This document shows, piece by piece, positions 38,030 through 46,451 of a stretch of DNA of 64,000 nt. Position numbers and translations under genes: made by a program. The DNA comes from Haloferax marinisediminis. GTDB taxonomy: Archaea; Halobacteriota; Halobacteria; Halobacteriales; Haloferacaceae. The notes beneath the pieces are model-generated. The model made no database searches, had not been told where the DNA came from, and saw only the letters and a list, made by a program, of their open reading frames with translations. Each line of letters begins with the position of its first letter. The stretch's first letter is position 1. The stretch lies in the NCBI RefSeq assembly GCF_009674585.1, contig NZ_WKJP01000001.1:1798001-1862000 (forward strand), in the 5' to 3' direction.

Positions 38030-38386
38030 ACAGTACTGTTAGTCGCGAGACTCAAAGCAGTAGTGGCAACGAGCGACTGAGTAGGGTACAGTAGGCAACG
38101 AGCGACGGCCAGGGTGGGGACCTGCGAGGCCGTCGCTGACGATGCAAAAGGGCCCGCACGGCAACTCATTGGGCACGAACCGTGCGGGCGGGCAAGGGCA
38201 ACGTTCGGCCGTAGTGGAATTCGGGTTGGCTGTCGGAGTACGGCCGGGAATCGTTGTATCACCACGACACGTGTCGCGGCGAAACTACCTATTCGATGAT
38301 ATACCTTAATTATTTTGCACATTCTCGTGAACGTCCGCGACTACAGAAATTGTCTCCCCCTCATTGCGCGGACCGTCCCACTGTAC
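38030..38386. other. Gene-free spacer with several perfect hairpins (candidate structured RNA)
   Basis: About 357 bases between the SRPBCC start and the end of the DUF3179 gene. It contains perfect stems GCGACGGCC/GGCCGTCGC (38102-38136), GCCCGCACGG/CCGTGCGGGC (38152-38189) and CGGCCGTA/TACGGCCG (38206-38246), then a 12-base palindrome (38265-38276). GGCAACGAGCGAC is repeated (38065 and 38094). An AT-rich stretch (38298-38320) flanks it. No gene is seen. Strand and function unclear. Confidence 0.55.
38102..38246. ncRNA. Candidate structured non-coding RNA (three hairpins)
   Basis: Three adjacent perfect stems of 9, 10 and 8 bp within 145 bases exceed what a random spacer would give. On the minus strand an AT-rich, promoter-like tract (38298-38320) lies upstream. 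I do not see the signature of SRP RNA, RNase P RNA or a tRNA. Confidence 0.4.
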
Positions 38387-39532
38387 TCAGGCGTCCCAGA
38401 CTTCGGTAGCCGGGTTGAAGGCAAGCCACGCGAACCACAGCATCGGAGAGTACTCGTTCGCTCGATGGAGTCGCTCTCCGTCGTGTGGCCCGTCGAGAGC
38501 GTGTCCCGTCTGGACGTTCCAGCGGGACCCCCCGCCGACCAACACGTCCTCCTCACGGTCGAAGTGGACGACTTCCCCAGCCACGCGCCGGTCGTAGGCG
38601 ACGAGTGTGTATCCCGGAGCGGTGGTGACGACGACAGGCAGGTCGCCTACGGTGTCGTTGACGACGCCCGCCCATCGCACACGAGTCTCTGCGTAGGCAC
38701 GGGTGACAGTCCCGTCGCGGACACCGACGACCAACTCACGATTCGAGAGGCGCGTGTCTCCATCGGCCGCACCCGGTGCCATGTCCGGGTACGCGTCCCA
38801 GACTTTTGCCCACTGGTCGTAGAGGTCGAACCCGTAGTTGAATCGCACCGCACCGACGACGGTGTCCGAGAGTGGCGGCGGGAGCAACACCGTCGTCTCT
38901 GAAACTGCCTCGCGCCACTCGCCCCACGTCGTCACTGTCGACGGGAGCAGTTCCAACTGTGTCTCGGTCGCTGGACCACGAATCGCCGTCGCTAGCAGTT
39001 GGCTCCAGAGGCTCTCTGTCGCGGTGTCGTACATGACGAGGTTCTCGTTCCAGAGAACGCCGGAGACGCCGAAAGTCGCTTCCTCGCCACCGACGCGACG
39101 GGTTGCCACCATCCCGCTTTGACACAGTGGACAGTAGGTAACCAACACCGGCCGGTCGCCGAAGCGGTCGTTGACCACTTCGTGCCAACTCAGTATCCGA
39201 AGGGGGTACGCGCGGGCGATGCCGTCGAGCTCGACGCCGACGACGAGGTCGTCGTGTCCGAGTTGTGGCCGATACGTTCCGTCACCGAGGTCGATTTCGA
39301 GGTCGTCCCAGTTCGCCGCAAACACCGGTGCCGTAATCGCTGGAATGGCGTCTCTCGCCACTGATTGTCGAAGCTCTGATTCGGGGACTGGGCGCGAAAT
39401 CGCCTGTGGAAGTGGCCGTGACGACTCACCGGTCGTCGTCGCTGCGCGGGTGTCTCCGACGACGCTGATTCCACACCCGGCTATCGACACTCCGCCCGTC
39501 ACTGCGAGGGCGAGAAACGCCCGTCTGTCCAT
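38387..39532 (-). CDS. DUF3179 lipoprotein
   Basis: 381 residues from the ATG at 39530-39532. A short signal with 'DRRAFLALAVTGGVSIAGC' ends at a lipobox cysteine, so the protein is probably a Tat-exported lipoprotein. The DUF3179 core has 'VVNDRFGDRPVLVTYCPLCQSGMVATR' and the later 'VWDAYPDM' and 'GPHDGERLHRANEYSPMLWFAW'. The role of the family is not known; the CPLC pair suggests a redox or metal site. Confidence 0.9.
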   Translation of the reverse strand: MDRRAFLALAVTGGVSIAGCGISVVGDTRAATTTGESSRPLPQAISRPVPESELRQSVARDAIPAITAPVFAANWDDLEIDLGDGTYRPQLGHDDLVVGVELDGIARAYPLRILSWHEVVNDRFGDRPVLVTYCPLCQSGMVATRRVGGEEATFGVSGVLWNENLVMYDTATESLWSQLLATAIRGPATETQLELLPSTVTTWGEWREAVSETTVLLPPPLSDTVVGAVRFNYGFDLYDQWAKVWDAYPDMAPGAADGDTRLSNRELVVGVRDGTVTRAYAETRVRWAGVVNDTVGDLPVVVTTAPGYTLVAYDRRVAGEVVHFDREEDVLVGGGSRWNVQTGHALDGPHDGERLHRANEYSPMLWFAWLAFNPATEVWDA

Positions 39533-39678
39533 GCCTACCGTTACCAACCAATAGAAAAAACAGTCGAGGAGTCGGGTAGCCGTCTCGCACGACCTGCCGG
39601 GGAACAGGTGCGGCCGAAGTGGGCCACGGTGCACCCGAACGATTCTGGGGTGTGGACTCCTCGCGCGATTCGGTACGC

Positions 39679-42600
39679 TTAGAGCGTGAACCGCGAGACG
39701 GTCGTTCCGGCTTTCGTCAGGTCGGTGTGCGTCGCAGCGGCGACGGTCACCTGATTCTCACCGTACTCGATGGCGACTTCGACTTCGAACGTCTCTTTCT
39801 TCGGTTCGACGAGCGTCGTCTCACCGGGCGTCTTGACCGCGACGATGGCTGCGTCGGTCTGTCCGGAGACGACGAGTTTGTCGCCTTTGAAGCGCGTGCT
39901 CACACGAAGGCTCGGCCCAGACGGCCGGTCACGTTCGACGTACCGGTCACGGACGAACGCGGGTGTTTCGACGGGTTCGCCGGCGTCGACGCCGTGTGCG
40001 AGGCGGACGAACTGTGCCATCGACCACGCTAGCGGCGTCGCACTGCCGGTCCCTTCGCCGAACTCCCAGTTGAACGCCGTCGAGTGTTCGCGGTCCCAGA
40101 CTTGCTCGGCGAGCATCCGTCCAGAGTTGGAGAACGCCGCCATCGTCCGGAGCAAGTTCGCCGGCGCGAGTTCGCCGTCTTCGGTGCCGGCGATGAGTTC
40201 GTACTCGGCGCGCTCGCCGGTGAAGATGGGCCAGAGGCGTCCCTTCCCTTTGGCGTCGATGGACCACGGTGCACCCTCCTCGTCGCGTTCGCGTTCGCCG
40301 TAGCCGTCACCGTTGTACCGGTAGAACGCCGGGCCGTGCGGGGTGTCGACGCGAATCGTCTCGTCGGCTTCCTCGAGCGAGTTGCGGATAATCTCGTCGT
40401 TGGCCGATTTGATGCCGAGACGGGTCAGTTCGAGGAATCCGCCGTCGATAATCTCGCGCTCGTCCAGCGTCGGACCGTTGTTCGCGAGCGTTCGGAGGTG
40501 ACCGGCGTCAGGTTCGCCGTCACGGGTGATGCGGACGTAGTACGGCGTGTTCGTGTGTCGGTCGGTTCCCGTTCGGGTCGCCGTCCAATCGTCGACACGC
40601 TCGGTCCAGTCGTCTGCGAGGGCGAGCCAGACGAGCGCGTCTTCTTCGTGCCCTTCGTCGAGTGCGACGGCGGCGGCGCAGGCGAGGCCTGCAATCTCGG
40701 CCGCGATCGACGACGGAGAGTAGCCGGCTTCTTCTTCCCAGCGCTCCTGTGCGGTCGGCGGTCCGTTCCGCGCGACGTAGTCGGCAGAGCGCTTGACGTT
40801 GACGTAGTCGTAGTCGACGTCGTCGAACGTCACACCGTGTTGTTTGAGCATGTAGGCCATCACCTGCGGGAAGGAGATGTTGTCCATCTGCTCGCCACCC
40901 CAGCGGGTCCGGCCGTTGAGGTAGGTGTTCTGCGGGATGAAGCCTCGGTCGTCTTGCTGGTGCGTGTAGATGTACTCCAGCGCGTCGATGGACGTCTCGA
41001 TGTCGCCGACGGCCTCGAAGACGGTGAAGACCTGATAGAGGTCACGCGACCAGACGAAGTTGTAGCCGTAGCCTTTCGACTCCTCTGCGGGGACGACTTC
41101 GCCCCACGGAACCGACGGCGACGCGATGCCTGCTCCGAGGTAGGTCTTGTCTTCGACCGCCCGGAGACTCATCAGACACGTCTTGTACTGTGCGGTGAGG
41201 TCCGAGTGGCTGGTGACCGACGAGGGGAGTTCTTTGTCCGAGAGGAACTCCTCCCACGAGTCGGAGTAGGCGCCTCGAACCGTCTCGTAGCCACGGGTGA
41301 GTGCCCCGGCTGCTTCACCGAGTGCGGCGGCGGTGTCGGCGTGTTCGGCGAAGCCGAGTGCCAACGTCTCAGAGAGGTCGTCACCGGTTCCGATTCGCCC
41401 GACGAGGACGACGTTTTCGTCGTCGATGCGCTCTTGTGGGGCCGGCAGTTCGCCCTTAGAGAAGAACTCCGCGAGGTACCTCGACCCGGCGACGCCGACG
41501 GTCGCCCACTCGAATCGACCCGCAGTCGTGAGCGCGATTGCGACGCTGTACTCGCGGCCGTTCTCGTCGATGAGGAGCGTGTCGCGTCCCTCACCGGCGT
41601 CGAACGCACCGGCGTCACGAGCGACGAGGTGATAGCTTCCGAGCTGGCCGAGACGGATGCCTCGGTCTTTCGTGCCGGTGTTGGCGAGCGCCGTGTCGGC
41701 GACAGTGTACAGCTCGTACTCGCCGCCGTCGAGCGATTCGAACTGCACGTCTGCGAGCATCGCGTCGTGTTCGGGGTCGATGGTGTACTCGACGACGAGT
41801 TCCCACTCGTGCCCCCGACCGTCGCCCGTCTCAGTGATGACGTGACGGAAGATGAGCGCGTCTTCTTCGACGATTTCGGCCCGTCGCTCGACCGTGTCGG
41901 CGTGGTCGTCGCGCCGAGTCTCGTTGTGCGTTCGCGCGGTGTACTCCGCCTTCGGGTCGGCGTCGACGACGAGGAAGTCGAGCGTCCGGAGGTTCATCAG
42001 GTCGACCCGTGGGAAGCGAACTTCGGTGAGTGCGCCTTCGGTGAGTGTGTACCAGAGACGCGACGGGTCGTCAGACCCGTGGTCGGCGACAGTTCCGATA
42101 CCGTACTTCTCGCCGGTCGTCCAGCGTGGGCGGTTTTCGGGGCCTGTCGGCGCAGGTTTCGGTGCCGGGAGTGCGTCGATTTCCGCGAGGATGGCCGTCG
42201 TCTCCATCCGAATCGCGTGCGGCCACCCGAGGGGCACCGCGCTGTCGAACGTCCCGTCGTCGAACACCTGTTCGGCGAGATAGCCAGCGTCCGTCGAGAA
42301 CGGCCCGTCTGGCTGGATGAGTTCGTACAGATTGGTCGCTCGTTCGACGAACCGGCGTCCATCTTTGCCGAGTCGGTCGCAGAGAATCCCGAACTTCGCA
42401 GCAGCGTTGGCGCCCCACGACGTAGAGACGGACCACACCTTTTCGCCGTCCTGGTCGCCGGCGCGCCAGTAGTCGTCCTCGAATCGGACGAGACCCGCCA
42501 CGTCACCGCGGGGGTTCCGGTACAGTCCCTTCAGCGTCGCCGCCATATGCTTGACGAGTCGGTTCGCGGTCTTGGAGTCGACCTCTTCGATGTCGGCGTA

Positions 42601-44214
42601 GGCGTCGACGGCGTCGACGAGCGCGAAGGTGGCCGAGTCGAGTCGGTCGTCGAGTTCGCCGTGTGGGCCCAGTCGGAGGGCGTAGATTTCTCGCTCTTCA
42701 GACCAGAGTTCGTCGAGTCCGTCGTACACGGCGGTCGCCTGTTCGCGGGCGTGCTCGCGCAACTCATCGTTGAGTGGGGCGGCGGCGACGGCCGAGTACG
42801 CGTGCAGGAACGTCGCGGCCGTGTGGGTGAACCGACCGGCCATGTTCTCCCACGCGTTCTGACAGACCGTCGGAAGACCGTCGTCTTCGAGACTGCTGTC
42901 GAGTCCGGAGATGCCCGTGGTGATGGTCGAGCGGATACGACCGACGAGTTCGTCGTCGAGTTCGTCGCGTCGCTCGGTGAGGAGCGTAGCGAGGTACGCC
43001 AAGACGCTCGCGGTCTGGTCGGCTTGATATTCGCCGTCGCCCGCGCCTTCGACACGTCCGTGCGCCCAGCCGGGCGCGATGCTTCCGTCGACGGCCCAGA
43101 CACGGTGTGGCCACGTGCCGTCTTCGGATTGTGTAGAACAGTAGAACTCGGCGCTCGTCGAGAGTCGGTCAGAGAGTTCGAGGTTGAACGCGTCGTCCGC
43201 GTGCGCGAGTGCCATCGAGACTTCCGCGTCGTCGCGGAACCACGTGTAGCCGTATCCACCGGAGTGTGCGTAGAATGGGTCGAACTCGGGGCCAGCGATG
43301 CGCGCACCGCTGGGTGCGGTCAGGAGTGAGAGCGCGCGGAGGTCGGAACGGACGATTCGTTCACGGGGGGTCCCCTCGGGGACGTACACCTCTGCTTGTT
43401 CGCGCGCGGCGGTGCGGAGTTTGTCGGCGGTGGCGTGCTGGAGCGCACAGTGCTGCAGGTCGGCGAGTGCGTCCGAACGCTCGACTTCACTGTGGTTGGA
43501 CAGCTGGGTGACGAGTGTCGTCCGTGCTGCTCGCCCTTCGTGTTCGAGAGGGGCACTGACGACGACGTCTCCAGAGAGGTGTGTGTCCTCGTAGCGTTCG
43601 AGCACCGCTTCGCGCGGGAAGTCGAACACGTCGTCGGAGAGCATCTCGTCGAATCGTTCGGGAATCTGCCCTCTGACGTCGTCGAGGCCGGTCGATGCGG
43701 TGACGTAGTCGTGTTCGTCTCTGTGGAACACTTCGACGGCCTGTGTTCCGTTCGGGCCACCTTCTTCGTGGATGAGGCGGCCGACCTGCGTCTCGCGCCC
43801 TTCGGGTGCGAGGGTGAGGAAGGCGGTCAGGTGCGCATCCGTTGGAATTGCACCACGGAGTTCTACGTGTGTCACGTGGGCGCGGCCGAGCGTCAGGTCG
43901 TACTGGTGGACGGTGTACTCACCGGCGTCGTACTCGGTCTCGACGAGACTCGTCTCTCGGTAGTAGTGTTGCCGAACAGAGTCGAGTTCGTCGAACCAGT
44001 GTGTTTCACCGTTCGTCTCGATGCCGAATCGAGACCTGTCGATGCCGTAGAGGCCAGAGAGTGAGGACGAGTAATCGCGGAGAGACCCGTTGAGACCGAC
44101 GAAGACGAGTCGGTCCCCATGGCCCGAAAACGCGCCATCCGAGGTTTGGCACTCCTCCGGGAAGCGCCCGCCCCGGTCACGCTTGAATTCGTTTAACGCG
44201 GTCCGAAGTCGCAT
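39679..44214 (-). CDS. Fused double glucoamylase-type GH15 protein
   Basis: 1511 residues, about twice a normal GH15 enzyme. The first GH15 unit (about 1-690) has its own N-terminal beta domain and '(G)YTWFRDDAEVSMALAHADD' (about 325). A second unit follows: a glucodextranase N-like domain ('TTGEKYGIGTVADHGSDDPSRLWYT', about 700) and a second catalytic barrel ('YGYNFVWSRDLYQVFTVFEAVGD', about 1045). A short C-terminal beta domain ends it. Both barrels have conserved GH15 segments, so both may be active on alpha-1,4/1,6-glucans. No signal peptide. It is divergent from the two GH13 genes. Confidence 0.92.
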   Translation of the reverse strand: MRLRTALNEFKRDRGGRFPEECQTSDGAFSGHGDRLVFVGLNGSLRDYSSSLSGLYGIDRSRFGIETNGETHWFDELDSVRQHYYRETSLVETEYDAGEYTVHQYDLTLGRAHVTHVELRGAIPTDAHLTAFLTLAPEGRETQVGRLIHEEGGPNGTQAVEVFHRDEHDYVTASTGLDDVRGQIPERFDEMLSDDVFDFPREAVLERYEDTHLSGDVVVSAPLEHEGRAARTTLVTQLSNHSEVERSDALADLQHCALQHATADKLRTAAREQAEVYVPEGTPRERIVRSDLRALSLLTAPSGARIAGPEFDPFYAHSGGYGYTWFRDDAEVSMALAHADDAFNLELSDRLSTSAEFYCSTQSEDGTWPHRVWAVDGSIAPGWAHGRVEGAGDGEYQADQTASVLAYLATLLTERRDELDDELVGRIRSTITTGISGLDSSLEDDGLPTVCQNAWENMAGRFTHTAATFLHAYSAVAAAPLNDELREHAREQATAVYDGLDELWSEEREIYALRLGPHGELDDRLDSATFALVDAVDAYADIEEVDSKTANRLVKHMAATLKGLYRNPRGDVAGLVRFEDDYWRAGDQDGEKVWSVSTSWGANAAAKFGILCDRLGKDGRRFVERATNLYELIQPDGPFSTDAGYLAEQVFDDGTFDSAVPLGWPHAIRMETTAILAEIDALPAPKPAPTGPENRPRWTTGEKYGIGTVADHGSDDPSRLWYTLTEGALTEVRFPRVDLMNLRTLDFLVVDADPKAEYTARTHNETRRDDHADTVERRAEIVEEDALIFRHVITETGDGRGHEWELVVEYTIDPEHDAMLADVQFESLDGGEYELYTVADTALANTGTKDRGIRLGQLGSYHLVARDAGAFDAGEGRDTLLIDENGREYSVAIALTTAGRFEWATVGVAGSRYLAEFFSKGELPAPQERIDDENVVLVGRIGTGDDLSETLALGFAEHADTAAALGEAAGALTRGYETVRGAYSDSWEEFLSDKELPSSVTSHSDLTAQYKTCLMSLRAVEDKTYLGAGIASPSVPWGEVVPAEESKGYGYNFVWSRDLYQVFTVFEAVGDIETSIDALEYIYTHQQDDRGFIPQNTYLNGRTRWGGEQMDNISFPQVMAYMLKQHGVTFDDVDYDYVNVKRSADYVARNGPPTAQERWEEEAGYSPSSIAAEIAGLACAAAVALDEGHEEDALVWLALADDWTERVDDWTATRTGTDRHTNTPYYVRITRDGEPDAGHLRTLANNGPTLDEREIIDGGFLELTRLGIKSANDEIIRNSLEEADETIRVDTPHGPAFYRYNGDGYGERERDEEGAPWSIDAKGKGRLWPIFTGERAEYELIAGTEDGELAPANLLRTMAAFSNSGRMLAEQVWDREHSTAFNWEFGEGTGSATPLAWSMAQFVRLAHGVDAGEPVETPAFVRDRYVERDRPSGPSLRVSTRFKGDKLVVSGQTDAAIVAVKTPGETTLVEPKKETFEVEVAIEYGENQVTVAAATHTDLTKAGTTVSRFTL

Positions 44215-44372
44215 AGAGGTAGACGTTGGTCCCGGAACATAAGTATTGGCCGCTCACCACCCCTTATTACCTCTACTCTTAGTAAAATTCCATGGCCTCC
44301 GCCACGACGCGATAGGGGCCTTCACAGTCTAGAACAATTATTCTCACAGGAGTAAATACAAAGTCACCCGGC

Positions 44373-46409
44373 ATGTTCACTGTAGGTATGCATCACCCAG
44401 GACCGCCGCAGTTCATGGCTGTCGGTGAGTCAGTCCAGCTCGCACCGCGAGACCCCGAACCCGATGGCGCGTACACGTGGCACGTACGAAGTGCCCCCGT
44501 CGCCAGTAGCCTCGAACTCCCCGACGACGAGGCAGTCGTCCAGTTCGACCCAGACGCCGCAGGTAACTACGTCCTCGAACTCGAAGCACCCGATGGAACC
44601 CACACGCTGACCATCCGCGTGTTCCCCGGCTCGTATCTCCCCGCAGGCTCCGTTCGAAGCGGTGCCAGTGGGATGAGCGGATACAGCGGCTACAGCGGCC
44701 AGAGCGGTTCTGCCCGGCCGACGCAGTTCAGCGGCGGTGCCTCTGGCTCCGGCAGCGGCGCCGGTGAGGCCCAGCGCGGTGAGGGTGGCCGACCTCGAAT
44801 CCGTCTCGACGCCACCGTCGAAGACGACGTCGTCGTCGTCCGCGCCGACCCGCAACCCAACCCGAACAGTACCACCGACCGTGACGACCTCGTCGTCGAG
44901 TTCGTCGTCGACGACCGCGACGATATCGACGACTCCGCAGTCGAGACCGAAGGGTGGGAACTCCGTGTTCCGCTGTCGGCAATCGGTGACCGCCTCCGCG
45001 TCCACGCCGTCGCTATCGACGAGACGTACAGCGTCCCCGACGCTGTGACCGTCGAGCGCGACGCGCTGACCGACGGTGGGCTCACAGAGACCGAGTCCGA
45101 ACCCGCGAGTCACACCGACGGGTCCGGCGCACAGCCTGTGTCGGTCTCGCGCCCGAACGACCCCCCGAAGTGGGCCCAAGAGGTCACGCTCTACGAGATT
45201 TACGTCCGTGGCTACGCCTCCGACGACGACGAGGCCGACAACACGTTCGAGGCACTCGAAAAACGACTCGACTACCTCGAATCCCTCGGCGTCGACTGTC
45301 TCTGGTTGACGCCCGTCCTCCAGAACGACCACGCACCCCACGGCTACAACATCGTGGACTTCTACTCAATCGCGGAGGACCTCGGCTCCCGAGAGGACTA
45401 CGAGCAGTTCGTCGAGGCCGCCCACGACCACGGGATGAAGGTGCTCTTCGACCTCGTCCTCAACCACTCTGCGCGCGAACATCCGTTCTTCAAAGACGCG
45501 TACAAGAACCCCGACTCGGAGTACTACGACTGGTACGAGTGGCAAGACAGCGGCGAACCGGGCACGTACTTCGACTGGGAGTACATCGCCAACTTCGACC
45601 ACCGAAACCTCGAGGTTCGACGCTACCTCCTCGACGCCGTCGACATGTGGGCCGACGTCGTGGACGGATTCCGCTGCGACATGGCGTGGGCCGTCCCCGA
45701 CACCTTCTGGCAGGAGGTCCACGACCGCGTCAAGGCGAAAGACCCCGAGTTCCTGCTCCTCGACGAGACCATCCCGTACATCGCCGACTTCCACGAGGGC
45801 ATGTTCGACATGCACTTCGATACGACGCTGTACTTCACGCTCCGGCAAGTCGGTCGCGGCGACGAACCCGCCGAACGAATCCTCGACGCCATCGACCAGC
45901 GGACCGAAGTCGGGTTCCCCGACCACGCGGCGTTCATGCTCTACCTCGAAAACCACGACGAAACGCGGTACATCGTCGAGTGCGGCGAGTCCGAAGCGAT
46001 GGCCGCCGCAGGCGCACTCTTCACGCTCCCCGGCGTGCCGATGGTCTACGGTGGCCAAGAGATTGGCCAGCGCGGCCGTCGTGACGCACTCGCGTGGAAG
46101 CACGCCCGTGACGACATCCGCGACCACTACGAGCGCCTCATCGAGGTCCGCAACGAGACGCCCGCGCTCCGGAACAGCGGGAGCGAGTTCCGCCGCATCG
46201 ACTACGAAGCGGACTCTGACCGTGCTGTCGCGTTCGTCCGCGACCACGACGAAGGCTCGTACCTCTGTGTCCTGAACTTCGGTGACGACCCCGTCACCAT
46301 CGACGTTGGTGACCTCGCCGTCGAGGCGACCGACATCGTCTCTGGCGACTCTGTCGCCGCTGAGGGCGGTATCCGCGTCGACGACGTCGCAATCTGTCCC
46401 CTCGCGTAA
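44373..46409 (+). CDS. Alpha-amylase family GH13 protein
   Basis: 678 residues. The first 270 residues are accessory: an N-terminal beta domain, a Ser/Gly-rich linker ('SGMSGYSGYSGQSGS' about 99-113) and a second beta domain. The GH13 barrel has all four regions: 'DLVLNHS', 'GFRCDMAW' with nucleophile Asp436, 'LLDETIPY' with acid Glu465, and 'ENHDET' with Asp529. No export signal is seen. It should act on intracellular maltodextrin or glycogen. From memory similar Haloferax genes are called malA. The next gene starts after 42 bases. Confidence 0.92.
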   Translation: MFTVGMHHPGPPQFMAVGESVQLAPRDPEPDGAYTWHVRSAPVASSLELPDDEAVVQFDPDAAGNYVLELEAPDGTHTLTIRVFPGSYLPAGSVRSGASGMSGYSGYSGQSGSARPTQFSGGASGSGSGAGEAQRGEGGRPRIRLDATVEDDVVVVRADPQPNPNSTTDRDDLVVEFVVDDRDDIDDSAVETEGWELRVPLSAIGDRLRVHAVAIDETYSVPDAVTVERDALTDGGLTETESEPASHTDGSGAQPVSVSRPNDPPKWAQEVTLYEIYVRGYASDDDEADNTFEALEKRLDYLESLGVDCLWLTPVLQNDHAPHGYNIVDFYSIAEDLGSREDYEQFVEAAHDHGMKVLFDLVLNHSAREHPFFKDAYKNPDSEYYDWYEWQDSGEPGTYFDWEYIANFDHRNLEVRRYLLDAVDMWADVVDGFRCDMAWAVPDTFWQEVHDRVKAKDPEFLLLDETIPYIADFHEGMFDMHFDTTLYFTLRQVGRGDEPAERILDAIDQRTEVGFPDHAAFMLYLENHDETRYIVECGESEAMAAAGALFTLPGVPMVYGGQEIGQRGRRDALAWKHARDDIRDHYERLIEVRNETPALRNSGSEFRRIDYEADSDRAVAFVRDHDEGSYLCVLNFGDDPVTIDVGDLAVEATDIVSGDSVAAEGGIRVDDVAICPLA

Positions 46410-46451
46410 GCGCTCGCTACCCACTTTCAGTAAACTGTCTGACAACTCACG

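Noticed and set aside
38102-38246. Hairpin region as SRP RNA or RNase P RNA
   Set aside because: I see neither the SRP helix 8 signature nor the conserved RNase P core on either strand.
40084-43329. Long open frame of 1081 codons antisense to the GH15 gene
   Set aside because: A shadow frame common in high-GC genes. The minus-strand reading has clear GH15 domains.
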